The notes under the pieces: generated by a model
Databases searched by the model: none
What the model saw: the letters and a program-made list of their open reading frames with translations, nothing else
Told to the model about the DNA's origin: nothing
Translations under genes and position numbers: made by a program
Part shown: positions 40,586 through 50,200 of the stretch, piece after piece
Numbering within the stretch: position 1 is the stretch's first letter
Layout: each line of letters begins with the position of its first letter
Assembly: GCA_964036045.1 (NCBI GenBank)
Contig: OZ038378.1
Span: forward strand, 159,224,576-159,288,575
Direction of reading: 5' to 3'
Length of the DNA: 64,000 nucleotides
Source: Eutreptiella sp. 'Long Island Sound 2002'
Taxonomy: Eukaryota > Euglenozoa > Euglenophyceae > Eutreptiales > Eutreptiaceae

Positions 40586-43500
40586 TTAGGGGGCGAACAC
40601 GTGCGACAGGTGCGCAATGGATGTGGGGTCCCGCAGGTGCACGTGGATCCATAGAAGGGCAGCGCCCGCGGGGCCCGCCTGTTCGTGTGAGGGGGTGTGT
40701 GCCCCCTCGATGCGCCGGCGCAAGGCCTCCTCCTCTGTGCGCCTGCGCGGACCTGCGGGAGGTTCGGGCCAGGGGCACGCGGCTACCTGGGTGCACCGCT
40801 CGCACCTGTTGGCGCCTGTCGCTGCTGCGGAGGACACCGTGTCACACTCTCCGCAGAGTCGGCAGGTGTGCGGGAGGTGGGAGGGCGGCGACCAAGGGTC
40901 GAGATGGCGGAGCCAGAGGTCGTCCCACCTCTGTCGGAGGGGGTCCCGGATCTCCAGCAAGCGGGCGCGGACGCGGCGCCGGTAGTCCTTGCCAAGCGTC
41001 TTCCGCTGGACCTCCTGCCACGTGTCGCCGGGGAGGATCCCGTGGTCGTGGAAGGCGGCGATGAGGTCGTCCCACGACGGGCGGGGGTGCCCCTGGTGGG
41101 GGCTCGCCATGTACACGTGGCGCCCGGTGAGGTGGGGCGTCAGCGCGTCCCATTGGCACCCGTTCGCGGTGTCCCTGTGGAGGAGGGCCAGCAGGGTGCC
41201 GTCCGCGACCGCTTCCCACCCCACTCGCAGCCCTTCGCAGCCGTCCAGCTCCTGGCGCAGCGCGGCTGCGATACCGGTGGGGAACATGAGGAGCAAGGGC
41301 CCCTGTGTGTCGCCCAGCCGGGACAGGGCGTCGTCGTATACCGGCCCCCCCGCTTTGAAGTGCGCCACGGTGAGTTGGGTGGCCCCGTCCTCTGGGGGTT
41401 GCCACCGGACGGTGGCCGCAGCGTGTCCCCACGTGCGTATCTCCGTGGCCCGGAGCACGTTGGCAGTGTGAAGGACGATGCGGGGCGGGACGGGCGTCCT
41501 GACGAGTGAGGATACGTCCCCAGCCCATCCCGTTTGCGGCCCTGGGGCCGCCTGCAGCCATCCCCCTGTCGCCGCGTCCCACGGGTGGTCAGGTCCCGCC
41601 CCTCGGACCATGGTGGGTCTCGGCCGGGTGTCCGGCCCCCACCCCCGGAGCGGGATGGCGGCGTATCGTTGCGCAGGGGTCTCCGGGGCGCGCGTGGCGG
41701 CGCACCACCGGCCCCACTCCCGCGCCCACTCCTCTCCCACGATGCGCGCCTCCCATGCGGTCATGGAGCCGCGCCCGATGATCCACGGTGGGAAAAGGGC
41801 GTCTTGCAGGTGCCTCGAGAACCCCCCCGGCAGGTCCTGATACGGGTGGGGGCCCTCTTGGAGTGGGCACTCCAGAGTGCCATTCACAACACGGAGGGAG
41901 GCTACGAAGTCCTTGTCAGGGCGCGGGGGAGGGGGAGGGTGGTCGCCCTCCGCCGCAGTGAGCCACCGGTGCGCCCGGGCCGCCGCGCTTAGGGGGTCGC
42001 GGAGGAGTTGCTCCAGCCGGTGGTTGCGAAGCTCCCACGCGAAGTCCCCTAGCCGGAGCATGTGGTGGAGGAAGTCGTCCACCGAGGTCCCTCCCGGCGG
42101 GTCGTATCGGGTTATGGCGCGGAGCTGCGCCTCCGCATCCTCGGGCACCAGTCCGGAGCAGAACACCTCTGTCCACGTGGCGCCTGCGGAGCGCCACGAG
42201 GCCACCCACAGGGCCTTGTCCCCAGGTGGGAGGTGGCGGGCCGCCTCGTGCACCGCCTGGCGGTAGTGGGGCCAGAGGAGCCGCGAGTGGGTGCAGCCCA
42301 CGTGCATGTGCACCGGGGTCTCTTCCGGGCCGCCGCAGAAAAGGCACGGCTGCGGGACGATGGCGACGCCGGAGAGCCGCTCCTTCCGGACGCGGAGCCT
42401 GCGCTGCACCGGCGTGTGGCCGTCCCGGGCCCGCAGCGCCCGGCGGTTGGTGGCCGCCGCGGTGAGGTCCCGGGCGTGGACGTAGGCCGTGGCGTGGGCC
42501 GCGCCCAGAGGTGTGTGTCCCCGGTGCGTCAGCGCATGGTCCGTCTGCGCCCGTTGTGCGACCTCGCCGAGCACCCGCATCGTGGGGGGCCGTAGATCGA
42601 GATGGCCGTCACGGCCGGCGACGATGAGTTGGGCGTGGCCAGGGTCCGGGGGCGTGTTCTGCAAGACGGTGTCCTGGGACGCCGCCCAGTCCGCCTTGTG
42701 CAGTAGGGCGTCACTGTGGTGCGAGGTGGCTCGGACGTACCAGACCGGGTGCCCGGCGTGTTGCCCCCGCGCGCACAGGCCGTCCCGGAGCCACCTCAGG
42801 GGCATCTGGTTGACCACCTTCGCTGCGCCCGCGGGGACCCCCGTGGTTCGCTCGCGATCTGCGTGCCGTAGGAGGTGGAGGATGACCTCGGCGTCCACCG
42901 TGTGGACCCATGGTCTGTGTGCACCGTAATGTAGGGGGAGGGAGGCGGCCACCCCCTCTCCGTCAGGCACCGTGCCCGAGATGGCCACCGCCCACGTGCG
43001 GGTGAGGTCGGCGGCGAGAGCGACGCTGGTGGCGTGTTTGCAGGGTCCGCCCCCGGATGCGTCAGAGGAGGTGTGTCCCCAGGCCTCCGGGATCCAGTAG
43101 TATCCGGTGGGGCTGAGCCACCCCGCGTTGAGGTCGGTGGAGTGCCACCGGACGTCGGGGTGGCTGTGGGTCAGTTGGTCCATGCTCAGCGCCCTGGTGT
43201 CGCCTGGGCTGATCGCCGGGTGGTCGTGCAGCCGGATCTCCGCTCCGGCGATGGTGCTTGCCCAGGACCGTAGCGCCGTCACATGTTCCTTGAGCCACGC
43301 CGGGCCTCCGCGCTGGTGTACCACCAAGTGTCCTGTGTCCCCCGGACGGTCCTCCAGCGCGTGCACCGCCATGTGTGGGTCGTGCGGCACCCCCGTAGCC
43401 ACCAGTAGGGCGGTGCCACGGGGGAGTCCACGGGGTTCGGGCTGGCCTGCCCCCACTTGCACTATCACCCACTCGGCCCGGAGCTGCGCTTGTCCCGCCG

Positions 43501-46500
43501 CTTGGGTGCACTGGTCGTCTGTGGTCACCAGCCACAACGGCATCGGCGCGTGGGGCCGGGGGCGTAAGGGCTCTGGCCACGCCACGTCCGCGTTGGGCTC
43601 TTGGTGCTCGCTTTCCGCGAGTACGTCGCGGAGGATGTACATGAGGGCCGCCGGCGGGTGGTACGCCGCCCCCCGCGTGGGGGGGGACAGGCCGTTCCGG
43701 CGGCGGTAGCCCCCGACGTGGAGGTGCAGGCCGTGTGGGGTCACCCGTGGGCCGGTGTGGGCGTCCTGCTTAGCCCTCGTGGGGTGGACGAGTCTCAGGC
43801 GGGGGTCCCGCGTGCCGGTGGTGTGGAAGAGGTGGGCCAGGGCATCGCGCCACCCGGGGTGGTTGGTGGGCCCTTGCTCATGGCGGCAGTAATGGAGGTG
43901 TTCATCGGCGCATTGGTCGAGGCACTCCCGCACCGCCGTCGGCCACGGATCGTCGTTGTCGGGGAAGGGGTGGCGTGGCCCGTGGTGCCCATGCCACGGC
44001 GTTGCGTGTGGCACCGTCAGGCGGCACGTGTCGCGGTGTCGCAGCTTGGCGGTGCGCAGCGTGACGATTTTGCCTGGCGGGGACTGTAGTTGGACATGAG
44101 CCGCCCTGGGGCACTCGATGGGGTTGTACAGCCCCACTCCCAGGGCGGCCAGGGCCCGGGGTATGCGCTGGACCCAGTCGCCTCCCGCCAGAGTTGCGAA
44201 CTCCGGGACGGGGTAGTGCACCTCAGGGCATATTCCGTGCGCGCCGGCTATCTCCCAGAACATCTTGGTGACCTCCGCGCGCACGGAGGTTGCGCGGTGG
44301 TGGACGAGTGTACCCACGAGGGCCACCGCCGCCTGCTGGCACCGCGTGGGCACCCGTGTAAGCCCCAGGGTCCGGTCATCCTGCAGGCTGTCCCGCGAGG
44401 CGTCGAAGGCGTACCGCGCCCTGTCCTTCGCGACCTGGACCGTGATGTGGTCCAGGTGGCGTGCAGTGTCGGAGTCGTCGGCGATGAAAGGGGCGACGTA
44501 CTGCGTCACCCCTCCGAGGATCGCCAGGATGACGTCCTGCACCACTTTCGGTGGCGCGAGGGTGTTAAGGCACCAGTGGTGCACTGCCGCCAGGCGTAGC
44601 CGGTGCTTGCGCTGCAGGGAGAACTCCCCGTCCGGCTGCAGCTGGAGTCCCAGGTAGGGGACGGAGTCCGCCGCTGGTACCCAGTGCCACGGGTTTTCCA
44701 GGTGGGGGCAGAGGCGTAGCTGCAGGCCCGGGACCCCCTCCGTGGTGGCCATGGCGCACTTGCGGGGGTTGAGCTCCATGCCCATCATCCCCAGGTACGC
44801 GGCCACCGCCTCCACGCCCTCGACGAAGTGCTGCAGCGTGTGGGCCACCACCAGCAAATCGTCGATATAGGCCTGGATGAGGCCGTGCTCGGCTCCTCCC
44901 GGCGGGCGCAGGCGGTGCCCCTGTGCCCTGAGTAGAGGCTCCAGGAGGAGCGCGTACAGCAGGGGGCTCTCGGGGTTGCCCTGCCGGACGCCGCGTAGCA
45001 TGTAGACGGGCTGCGTTAGCCCGTGTGCCGTGACGATGCGCAGCCTGGCGCACGTGTGGAGGAAGAGCAGGAGGTCAATGACGTCCGGCGGCACGGAGAG
45101 GTGGCGCAGGATGAGGTGGAGGGCGCCGTGTGGGGCGGTGTCGAAGGCCTTGCGGGCGTCGAAGGAGAAGACGTAGTTGGGCCTTCCCCGCTGGAGCTGC
45201 CGCTGCGCCATGAACAGCGGGGGGCCTGTGTTGGAGCCAGGGAGGGCCCCCTGCTGCCAGTCGCTGACCACCCCGTGCCGTGTGAGCACCTCCGTGATGC
45301 GCTGGGTGAGGGGGCCCGTGAGCAGCTTCATGTCCAGCTGGCCCAGGGCTATGGGCCTGTAGTCGTCCAGTCTGGCAGAGCCCGGTACCTTGGGGCTGAG
45401 CCAGATGTGCGCGTCCCTCCAGTGCATCGGTGGCGGGGCGCCGCGGAGGATGGCCCGGTAGGAGTGGACCAGGAGCCACTGGACGGGTGCCGGGAGGGCC
45501 TTGATGAAGCGGGCCTCCACGTGGTTGGGGCCTGGGGCCTTGCCATCGGCCTTGTCCAGGGCGGACTTCAGGTCCTGCATGGAGTACTGCTGGACCTGTG
45601 TCCAGGCTCCCTCAGGGACCCGGGGGACGTGGCGGCCGAGGACCGCCTGGAAACCCGGGAGGTCCACCGGGCGTTTGTCATACAGTTCTCGCCAGAAGGC
45701 GCGAACTGCGAACATCACGTCGTGGGCCTCCGTGAGGAGCGTTTGGGTGTTGGGAACCCGCACGTTCCAGAGGCCTGACGGGCCTGGGGCCTCTACCTCT
45801 ACGGCTCCCCGCACGGCTTTCCACCGCTGGGCGATGTCGGGGGCGTGGCGGCGCCAGAATTCCTTGATGGCGCGCTTGCGGTCTGCCGCCAGGAGGGCGC
45901 GGAGCTGGCGAATGTCCTCCTCGAGGGCGGCTGCTTGCCTCTCCAGCTCCTCCTGCAGCTGGCCCTGCGTGGTCGGGCGGAACCCGGGCGACACACTCTG
46001 CAGTTCCTCCGTGAGCCGGAGCGCCGCCTCGGACCGGACGCCATGCCTGGCCGCGTCCGCCTGGTACGCTGCCGGGGCGCGCGCTGCCAGGGTGTCATAG
46101 CGGAGGACCGCTGCCTGGAGCTGCTTTCCGCTCTCCGGGGGGTCCCCCTCCGCCGGGTCCGTTCCCGCCGGAGACGGCTGCCGGCGTCCCACCACGCGCG
46201 CCAGGGCGTCATGCGTCGCGTGGAGGTGTTCGAACACCTTGCCCACCGCAGCCGCGGGCATGGACCCGTAGTCGTGCTGCTCTGCGGGACCCAGCCAGGG
46301 CGCCAGTGAGGGTTCATCCTGCGCGGCGGTGACCGCCGCCCACAGGCAGTGTTGGACGGGCGCGGCCTCGGCGTCGTACGGGAGGAGGCGGCCTTCCGTG
46401 TGGCTGTAGGGGGTGGGCATCGCCGCGTGCCCCGCTGCGCTGAGGAGGCCCGGCAGGGCCAGGCGGACCGGGAGGTGGTCCGAGCCGACCACCTGGGGGT

Positions 46501-47281
46501 GTGCCATGCCGCGAGCCCAGACGCTCTCCCGCAGGGACCACGGCAGGAGGGGCTCGTTGACCAGGAAAGTGTCCACCCTGTGCTGGGACGGGTGGAGCGT
46601 GGGGGTCATGTCCTCCTCTCCGCCCGCCGCGGCTCTTCGGAAGCCGCAGGCTTCCCAGCCCGCTCGGAAATGCTCCGTGGCCGGGTTGGCGGGGACATCC
46701 ATGTAGATGTTGGTGTCACCGGCGATGATCACCGGGTGTCTCCCGCCGAGGCTGCGTGCCGTGGCATACATTTGTATGTCGGCCCAGAACGCCGCCCGTC
46801 CCGCCCACGGGGAGCAACCTGCCTGCGGCCCGTGGACGTTGATGAGGGTGAGGCCTCCCCCGTCCGTGCGGATCTCCAGGGCCGCGGCTTTCCCGGGGAC
46901 AATTTCCGTGAAGCTGAGCACCTCGTGCTCCGCCACGTACTTGCTGCTGACCGCGGTGAGGAGGCCCCCCCCTCTCGAGGTGGAGGTGGCCCCCGTCTCC
47001 GCCAGCCGGCTGCTGAAGTAGGCGGTGTACCCCTTGTCCCGGAGCGCCGCGGCCACGTGCATCTCCTGCGCCCTGGTGGCGATCCCCGTTTCCTGGAGCA
47101 TGATGGCAAAGCCCCCCTCCTGGGGCAGCATGCCGGTGATGAGGTGCTCCTTGTCGGTGCAGGCCGCCGGCCCCCTGCGCCGCCGGAGTGTGTCCCGGAG
47201 GGACCGGTCTGGCGGCACGAGGCCGTTGCGCAGGTTCCACGAGAGGAGCCACAGGGCGTCGCCCGTCGTGTCCTCCTGGAG
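40586..47281 (-). CDS. LINE ORF2: APE endonuclease, reverse transcriptase, RNase H, zinc fingers
   Basis: An open frame of 2,231 codons directly following ORF1's TGA in the same frame. The first endonuclease strand, LLSWNLRNGL with the conserved Asn, lies at about 47245-47216, before any Met. Next come LQET (Glu, about 47092), GDTN (about 46715), RVDTF and SDHLP (about 46475), the residues of APE-type nucleases. Reverse transcriptase has FDARKAFD (about 45160), GVRQGNPESP and YIDD at 44869-44858. Type I RNase H has SDASGG (Asp codon 43063), VDAE (about 42893) and HHSD...KADWA (about 42715-42680). A CCHC finger C-x2-C-x8-H-x4-C (about 42345-42290) is like that of many plant LINEs, and a terminal cysteine cluster (CRLCGEC...CERC) sits near 40870-40790. 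It nicks the target and reverse-transcribes the RNA there. At 2,231 residues it is about twice the usual LINE ORF2. Expression by readthrough or non-AUG start is inferred. Confidence 0.92.
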   Translation of the reverse strand, partial: LQEDTTGDALWLLSWNLRNGLVPPDRSLRDTLRRRRGPAACTDKEHLITGMLPQEGGFAIMLQETGIATRAQEMHVAAALRDKGYTAYFSSRLAETGATSTSRGGGLLTAVSSKYVAEHEVLSFTEIVPGKAAALEIRTDGGGLTLINVHGPQAGCSPWAGRAAFWADIQMYATARSLGGRHPVIIAGDTNIYMDVPANPATEHFRAGWEACGFRRAAAGGEEDMTPTLHPSQHRVDTFLVNEPLLPWSLRESVWARGMAHPQVVGSDHLPVRLALPGLLSAAGHAAMPTPYSHTEGRLLPYDAEAAPVQHCLWAAVTAAQDEPSLAPWLGPAEQHDYGSMPAAAVGKVFEHLHATHDALARVVGRRQPSPAGTDPAEGDPPESGKQLQAAVLRYDTLAARAPAAYQADAARHGVRSEAALRLTEELQSVSPGFRPTTQGQLQEELERQAAALEEDIRQLRALLAADRKRAIKEFWRRHAPDIAQRWKAVRGAVEVEAPGPSGLWNVRVPNTQTLLTEAHDVMFAVRAFWRELYDKRPVDLPGFQAVLGRHVPRVPEGAWTQVQQYSMQDLKSALDKADGKAPGPNHVEARFIKALPAPVQWLLVHSYRAILRGAPPPMHWRDAHIWLSPKVPGSARLDDYRPIALGQLDMKLLTGPLTQRITEVLTRHGVVSDWQQGALPGSNTGPPLFMAQRQLQRGRPNYVFSFDARKAFDTAPHGALHLILRHLSVPPDVIDLLLFLHTCARLRIVTAHGLTQPVYMLRGVRQGNPESPLLYALLLEPLLRAQGHRLRPPGGAEHGLIQAYIDDLLVVAHTLQHFVEGVEAVAAYLGMMGMELNPRKCAMATTEGVPGLQLRLCPHLENPWHWVPAADSVPYLGLQLQPDGEFSLQRKHRLRLAAVHHWCLNTLAPPKVVQDVILAILGGVTQYVAPFIADDSDTARHLDHITVQVAKDRARYAFDASRDSLQDDRTLGLTRVPTRCQQAAVALVGTLVHHRATSVRAEVTKMFWEIAGAHGICPEVHYPVPEFATLAGGDWVQRIPRALAALGVGLYNPIECPRAAHVQLQSPPGKIVTLRTAKLRHRDTCRLTVPHATPWHGHHGPRHPFPDNDDPWPTAVRECLDQCADEHLHYCRHEQGPTNHPGWRDALAHLFHTTGTRDPRLRLVHPTRAKQDAHTGPRVTPHGLHLHVGGYRRRNGLSPPTRGAAYHPPAALMYILRDVLAESEHQEPNADVAWPEPLRPRPHAPMPLWLVTTDDQCTQAAGQAQLRAEWVIVQVGAGQPEPRGLPRGTALLVATGVPHDPHMAVHALEDRPGDTGHLVVHQRGGPAWLKEHVTALRSWASTIAGAEIRLHDHPAISPGDTRALSMDQLTHSHPDVRWHSTDLNAGWLSPTGYYWIPEAWGHTSSDASGGGPCKHATSVALAADLTRTWAVAISGTVPDGEGVAASLPLHYGAHRPWVHTVDAEVILHLLRHADRERTTGVPAGAAKVVNQMPLRWLRDGLCARGQHAGHPVWYVRATSHHSDALLHKADWAASQDTVLQNTPPDPGHAQLIVAGRDGHLDLRPPTMRVLGEVAQRAQTDHALTHRGHTPLGAAHATAYVHARDLTAAATNRRALRARDGHTPVQRRLRVRKERLSGVAIVPQPCLFCGGPEETPVHMHVGCTHSRLLWPHYRQAVHEAARHLPPGDKALWVASWRSAGATWTEVFCSGLVPEDAEAQLRAITRYDPPGGTSVDDFLHHMLRLGDFAWELRNHRLEQLLRDPLSAAARAHRWLTAAEGDHPPPPPRPDKDFVASLRVVNGTLECPLQEGPHPYQDLPGGFSRHLQDALFPPWIIGRGSMTAWEARIVGEEWAREWGRWCAATRAPETPAQRYAAIPLRGWGPDTRPRPTMVRGAGPDHPWDAATGGWLQAAPGPQTGWAGDVSSLVRTPVPPRIVLHTANVLRATEIRTWGHAAATVRWQPPEDGATQLTVAHFKAGGPVYDDALSRLGDTQGPLLLMFPTGIAAALRQELDGCEGLRVGWEAVADGTLLALLHRDTANGCQWDALTPHLTGRHVYMASPHQGHPRPSWDDLIAAFHDHGILPGDTWQEVQRKTLGKDYRRRVRARLLEIRDPLRQRWDDLWLRHLDPWSPPSHLPHTCRLCGECDTVSSAAATGANRCERCTQVAACPWPEPPAGPRRRTEEEALRRRIEGAHTPSHEQAGPAGAALLWIHVHLRDPTSIAHLSHVFAP

Positions 47282-47284
47282 TCA
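47254..47284 (-). promoter_or_regulatory. In-frame UGA between LINE ORF1 and ORF2
   Basis: TGA (47284-47282) followed by CTC, then an open frame in the same phase. No ATG lies before the catalytic Asn motif of the endonuclease. A small hairpin GGGC-GAC-GCCC lies at 47264-47254. A CTG in good context (47254-47252) and a GTG (47218) are possible non-AUG starts. UGA readthrough is the simplest reading, but a nonsense mutation of this copy is possible. Confidence 0.55.
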
Positions 47285-50200
47285 GCTATCCCGCGTCGGC
47301 ATCGCCGCCGGGTTCGCTGGTGCCGCCAGGGCATCTGGGTGCGCCGCATCCGCTGAGCCCGTTCCCAGCGGGGCCCACAAGGGGGCCCGGGGGACCGGGG
47401 GAGTCAGGGGGGCCAGGGGGGCCAGCCCCGCGGGGATGGACATGGGCCCTGGTGGGGCCGCACCGCCGGCCCCCGGGGCCGCTCCGGGTGCCTCCTCACC
47501 TCCATCTGCGTGGTCGGCTGCCTGGGGCGGGGGGCGCCGGGTGTACGGGGCGTGCCACGGGGACCTCCGTGCTCTCCCCTGCAGGATGTTGGCGGCCGCC
47601 TCCTTGCCGTCCGCCGGGGCCGCAGCGTGCACCGCGTGCCACGCCAGGTGTTCCAGCATCGCCCCGCTGGTGTAGTACTTGTCCGCACACAGGGGGCATT
47701 TCGTCGGCTCCGTGGCCCCTCGCGCCGGGGGGAGCTGCACCGACTTCCGAATGGCGCCCTCCGCCGCTGGTTCGAAGGGCAGGTTGGCCAGCGGCACCGT
47801 GTGTGGTGCCAGCGTGCGGCCCGGGGCCGCCGCATCGAGGGCTCGCGTTGCGGGCGCGGGCCCGAGGCCTCGGATGGCATCGCGCTGCACGTCTGCTTGC
47901 AGCCACCTTTGCCAGTGCGTGGAGCCGATTTGGCGGTCGGGTTTGCTCCTCCACCGCAGGTCGTGGAGAGCCTGTAGCCAGTGGTACACCGTGGTCGGGA
48001 CCGCCAGCTGGAGCTCCAGGTCGGCGGGGTGCGCCGCTGCCGGCCACACTCCCGGCCTCGCCGCCCGGGCGTTGTCCTTCAGCCTGACCTGGAGCAGGAG
48101 GGCGTGGTGTTCGCCCTCCCGCAGCGCCTTGATGATCATGCGTGTGCAGTCTGCCACGCGGATCACGGCTTCGGGCCCCGGCAGGCGTTCAGGGTCGCAG
48201 ACGACGACGTGCGCGTCCGCCGGGCTGAACATGCAGACCACCCACTGTGGGTTCTGCTGCCCCCGTTGGGCCACCGCCAGGGTAGCCGCTGGGCGGGCGT
48301 GCGTGATGGGCCCCGCGTGGAGGTCCGGGACGTCCGTGGCCCTGATGGCGTCTCCCTGCCACGCGGCCCGTAGATGCTCCTCCTGGTCGGGGCTCCACAC
48401 CAGTGCGGGGGGGTTGACCCACCCCGGTTCCTGCCTCTTGTTGGGGGCGCTGACCGTGTGCAGCAGGACCGCCAGTGGCCAGGGGTCCGCCGACATGTAG
48501 TAGGCCTGGGTGGGCCCCTGTCGCCAGTCGACGTGGGACAGGGGCGGGAATGCCCCTTGCCTAGCGGTGCTGTGCCAGACCGCCCATCGGCCTCCGGCCA
48601 GGACGTGCGACCGGTACCCTCCGGCGTGGCCGTGTACGATGGCTTGGTATCCTGCCGTCTGCAGTACCAGCGCCTCCCCCTGCTTAGGCCCGGGCGGGGG
48701 TGCGCCATCGCCCGCACCCCAGACGCGGGTGCGCCCGCGGAGTGTGGCATGCCACGGGTCTGATGCATCGCGCTGGGGCCCTTGTATGCACCCCGCAATT
48801 TGCGCCGGGCCGTGGTGGTGGACGAAGCTCTCCCCGCCGTCTGCTAGCAAAGCCGCCGCGACGACGTATAGTTGCTCCGCCGTGAGGGGCGCCGTCGGCT
48901 CGTGTGTCGCGGCCGGCCGTCGGGGCCGCGTGTCGCGGCAGGGGACGTGGGGCAGCAGCTGCGCCGGCCACGCCGCCACTGGACCCATGGTGACGGCCGC
49001 GACCGCGGACGCCAGCGCCGTGCGGTCCGTGGGTCTGTACTGCCGGAGTCCCGTGGTATCTCGGGTGAGGTGCCTGCAGGCTGCCATCCAGGCCACCGCT
49101 CCGCAGTTCGTGCAGTCTGGTTCGGTACCGCTCGCATCGTCGCCTCCCCACTGCTGTACCGTGGTGGCGGTGTCGAGCGGGGGGCCCCGCTGTAGCGCCT
49201 CCGGGCCCTGCCCCGGCGGGAGGGCGGGCGGGATTGGCTGTGGGTAGTTTTGCGCGCCCCGGCGCTCCGGGTGCGTGTGGTACGGGTCCTGCCGGCGGTG
49301 TTCTGGGGCTGCCCGTGGCTGGAAGAGGAGCTGGTGCAGGTACCAGTGGCCCTCCGCGGCGGACGGATTGCGGAGCGTTAGCCACTGTTCCACCACGCCT
49401 CCTGGGTGCGCGGCCTCGACGCGGCGCTGCAACCCCAGGCGGCCTAGGCGGTTGGACGTGCCCGCGGGCGGGATGTGTGCCTGCGGGTAGAGCACCCGCA
49501 GCGGCTCCAGCGCCAGGTCCAGCACTTCATCGTTGAGCTGCTTCGTGAGGGCCGACGCCCTGTGTAGGGCGTGGAGGACCCCGGGTGTGGGGGCCGTGAG
49601 CTGTTCGAGCACCGGTCCCGGCGGGTACCGCGTACCCGGGTTCGTCAGCCACTCCCTGGTGTGGCTCAGTACGGCCTTCGGCAGGTCCCTTGTAAAGGCG
49701 TGCCGGGGGGCCAATGAGGGGACCATCCGTAGGAGGCGGTGGCACGCCGGCGGCGACCGCATGGGCTGTGGGGCGGCCGCCGTGATCCACCTGCACGCCG
49801 TGCCGGGCACGATCGCCCCCCATTCCACGGTCCCCATGCCCTCGGCATGAATCAGCGCCTGGCCTTGGACCATGGGGAAATAGGGGCTCGAGCGCCCCTT
49901 CCCTTCCCTCCACCGTACCCAGGCAGCCCCCGCCTGCAGGCTGCGGAGCAGGGCCACGCCGGGGAGGGGCGGCTGCGGGAAGGCCCCCTTGACGGCCTGG
50001 GTGGCGTGGGCCAAGGTGCCCATTGGTAAGTACCACAACGGGAGGGTCCAGGGGCCCGGCAGTGGTTGCGCCACCCCTGCGTCCCATCGCCACTCGGAGT
50101 CTGGCGGGGCGGCCGGGACCGTGCCCGTCTGCAGGAAGTGGCGTGCATACTTGTCGGGGTGCCGTTGGAGGGTTGCCGCGAGGCTGAGCCCCTCCGCTGC

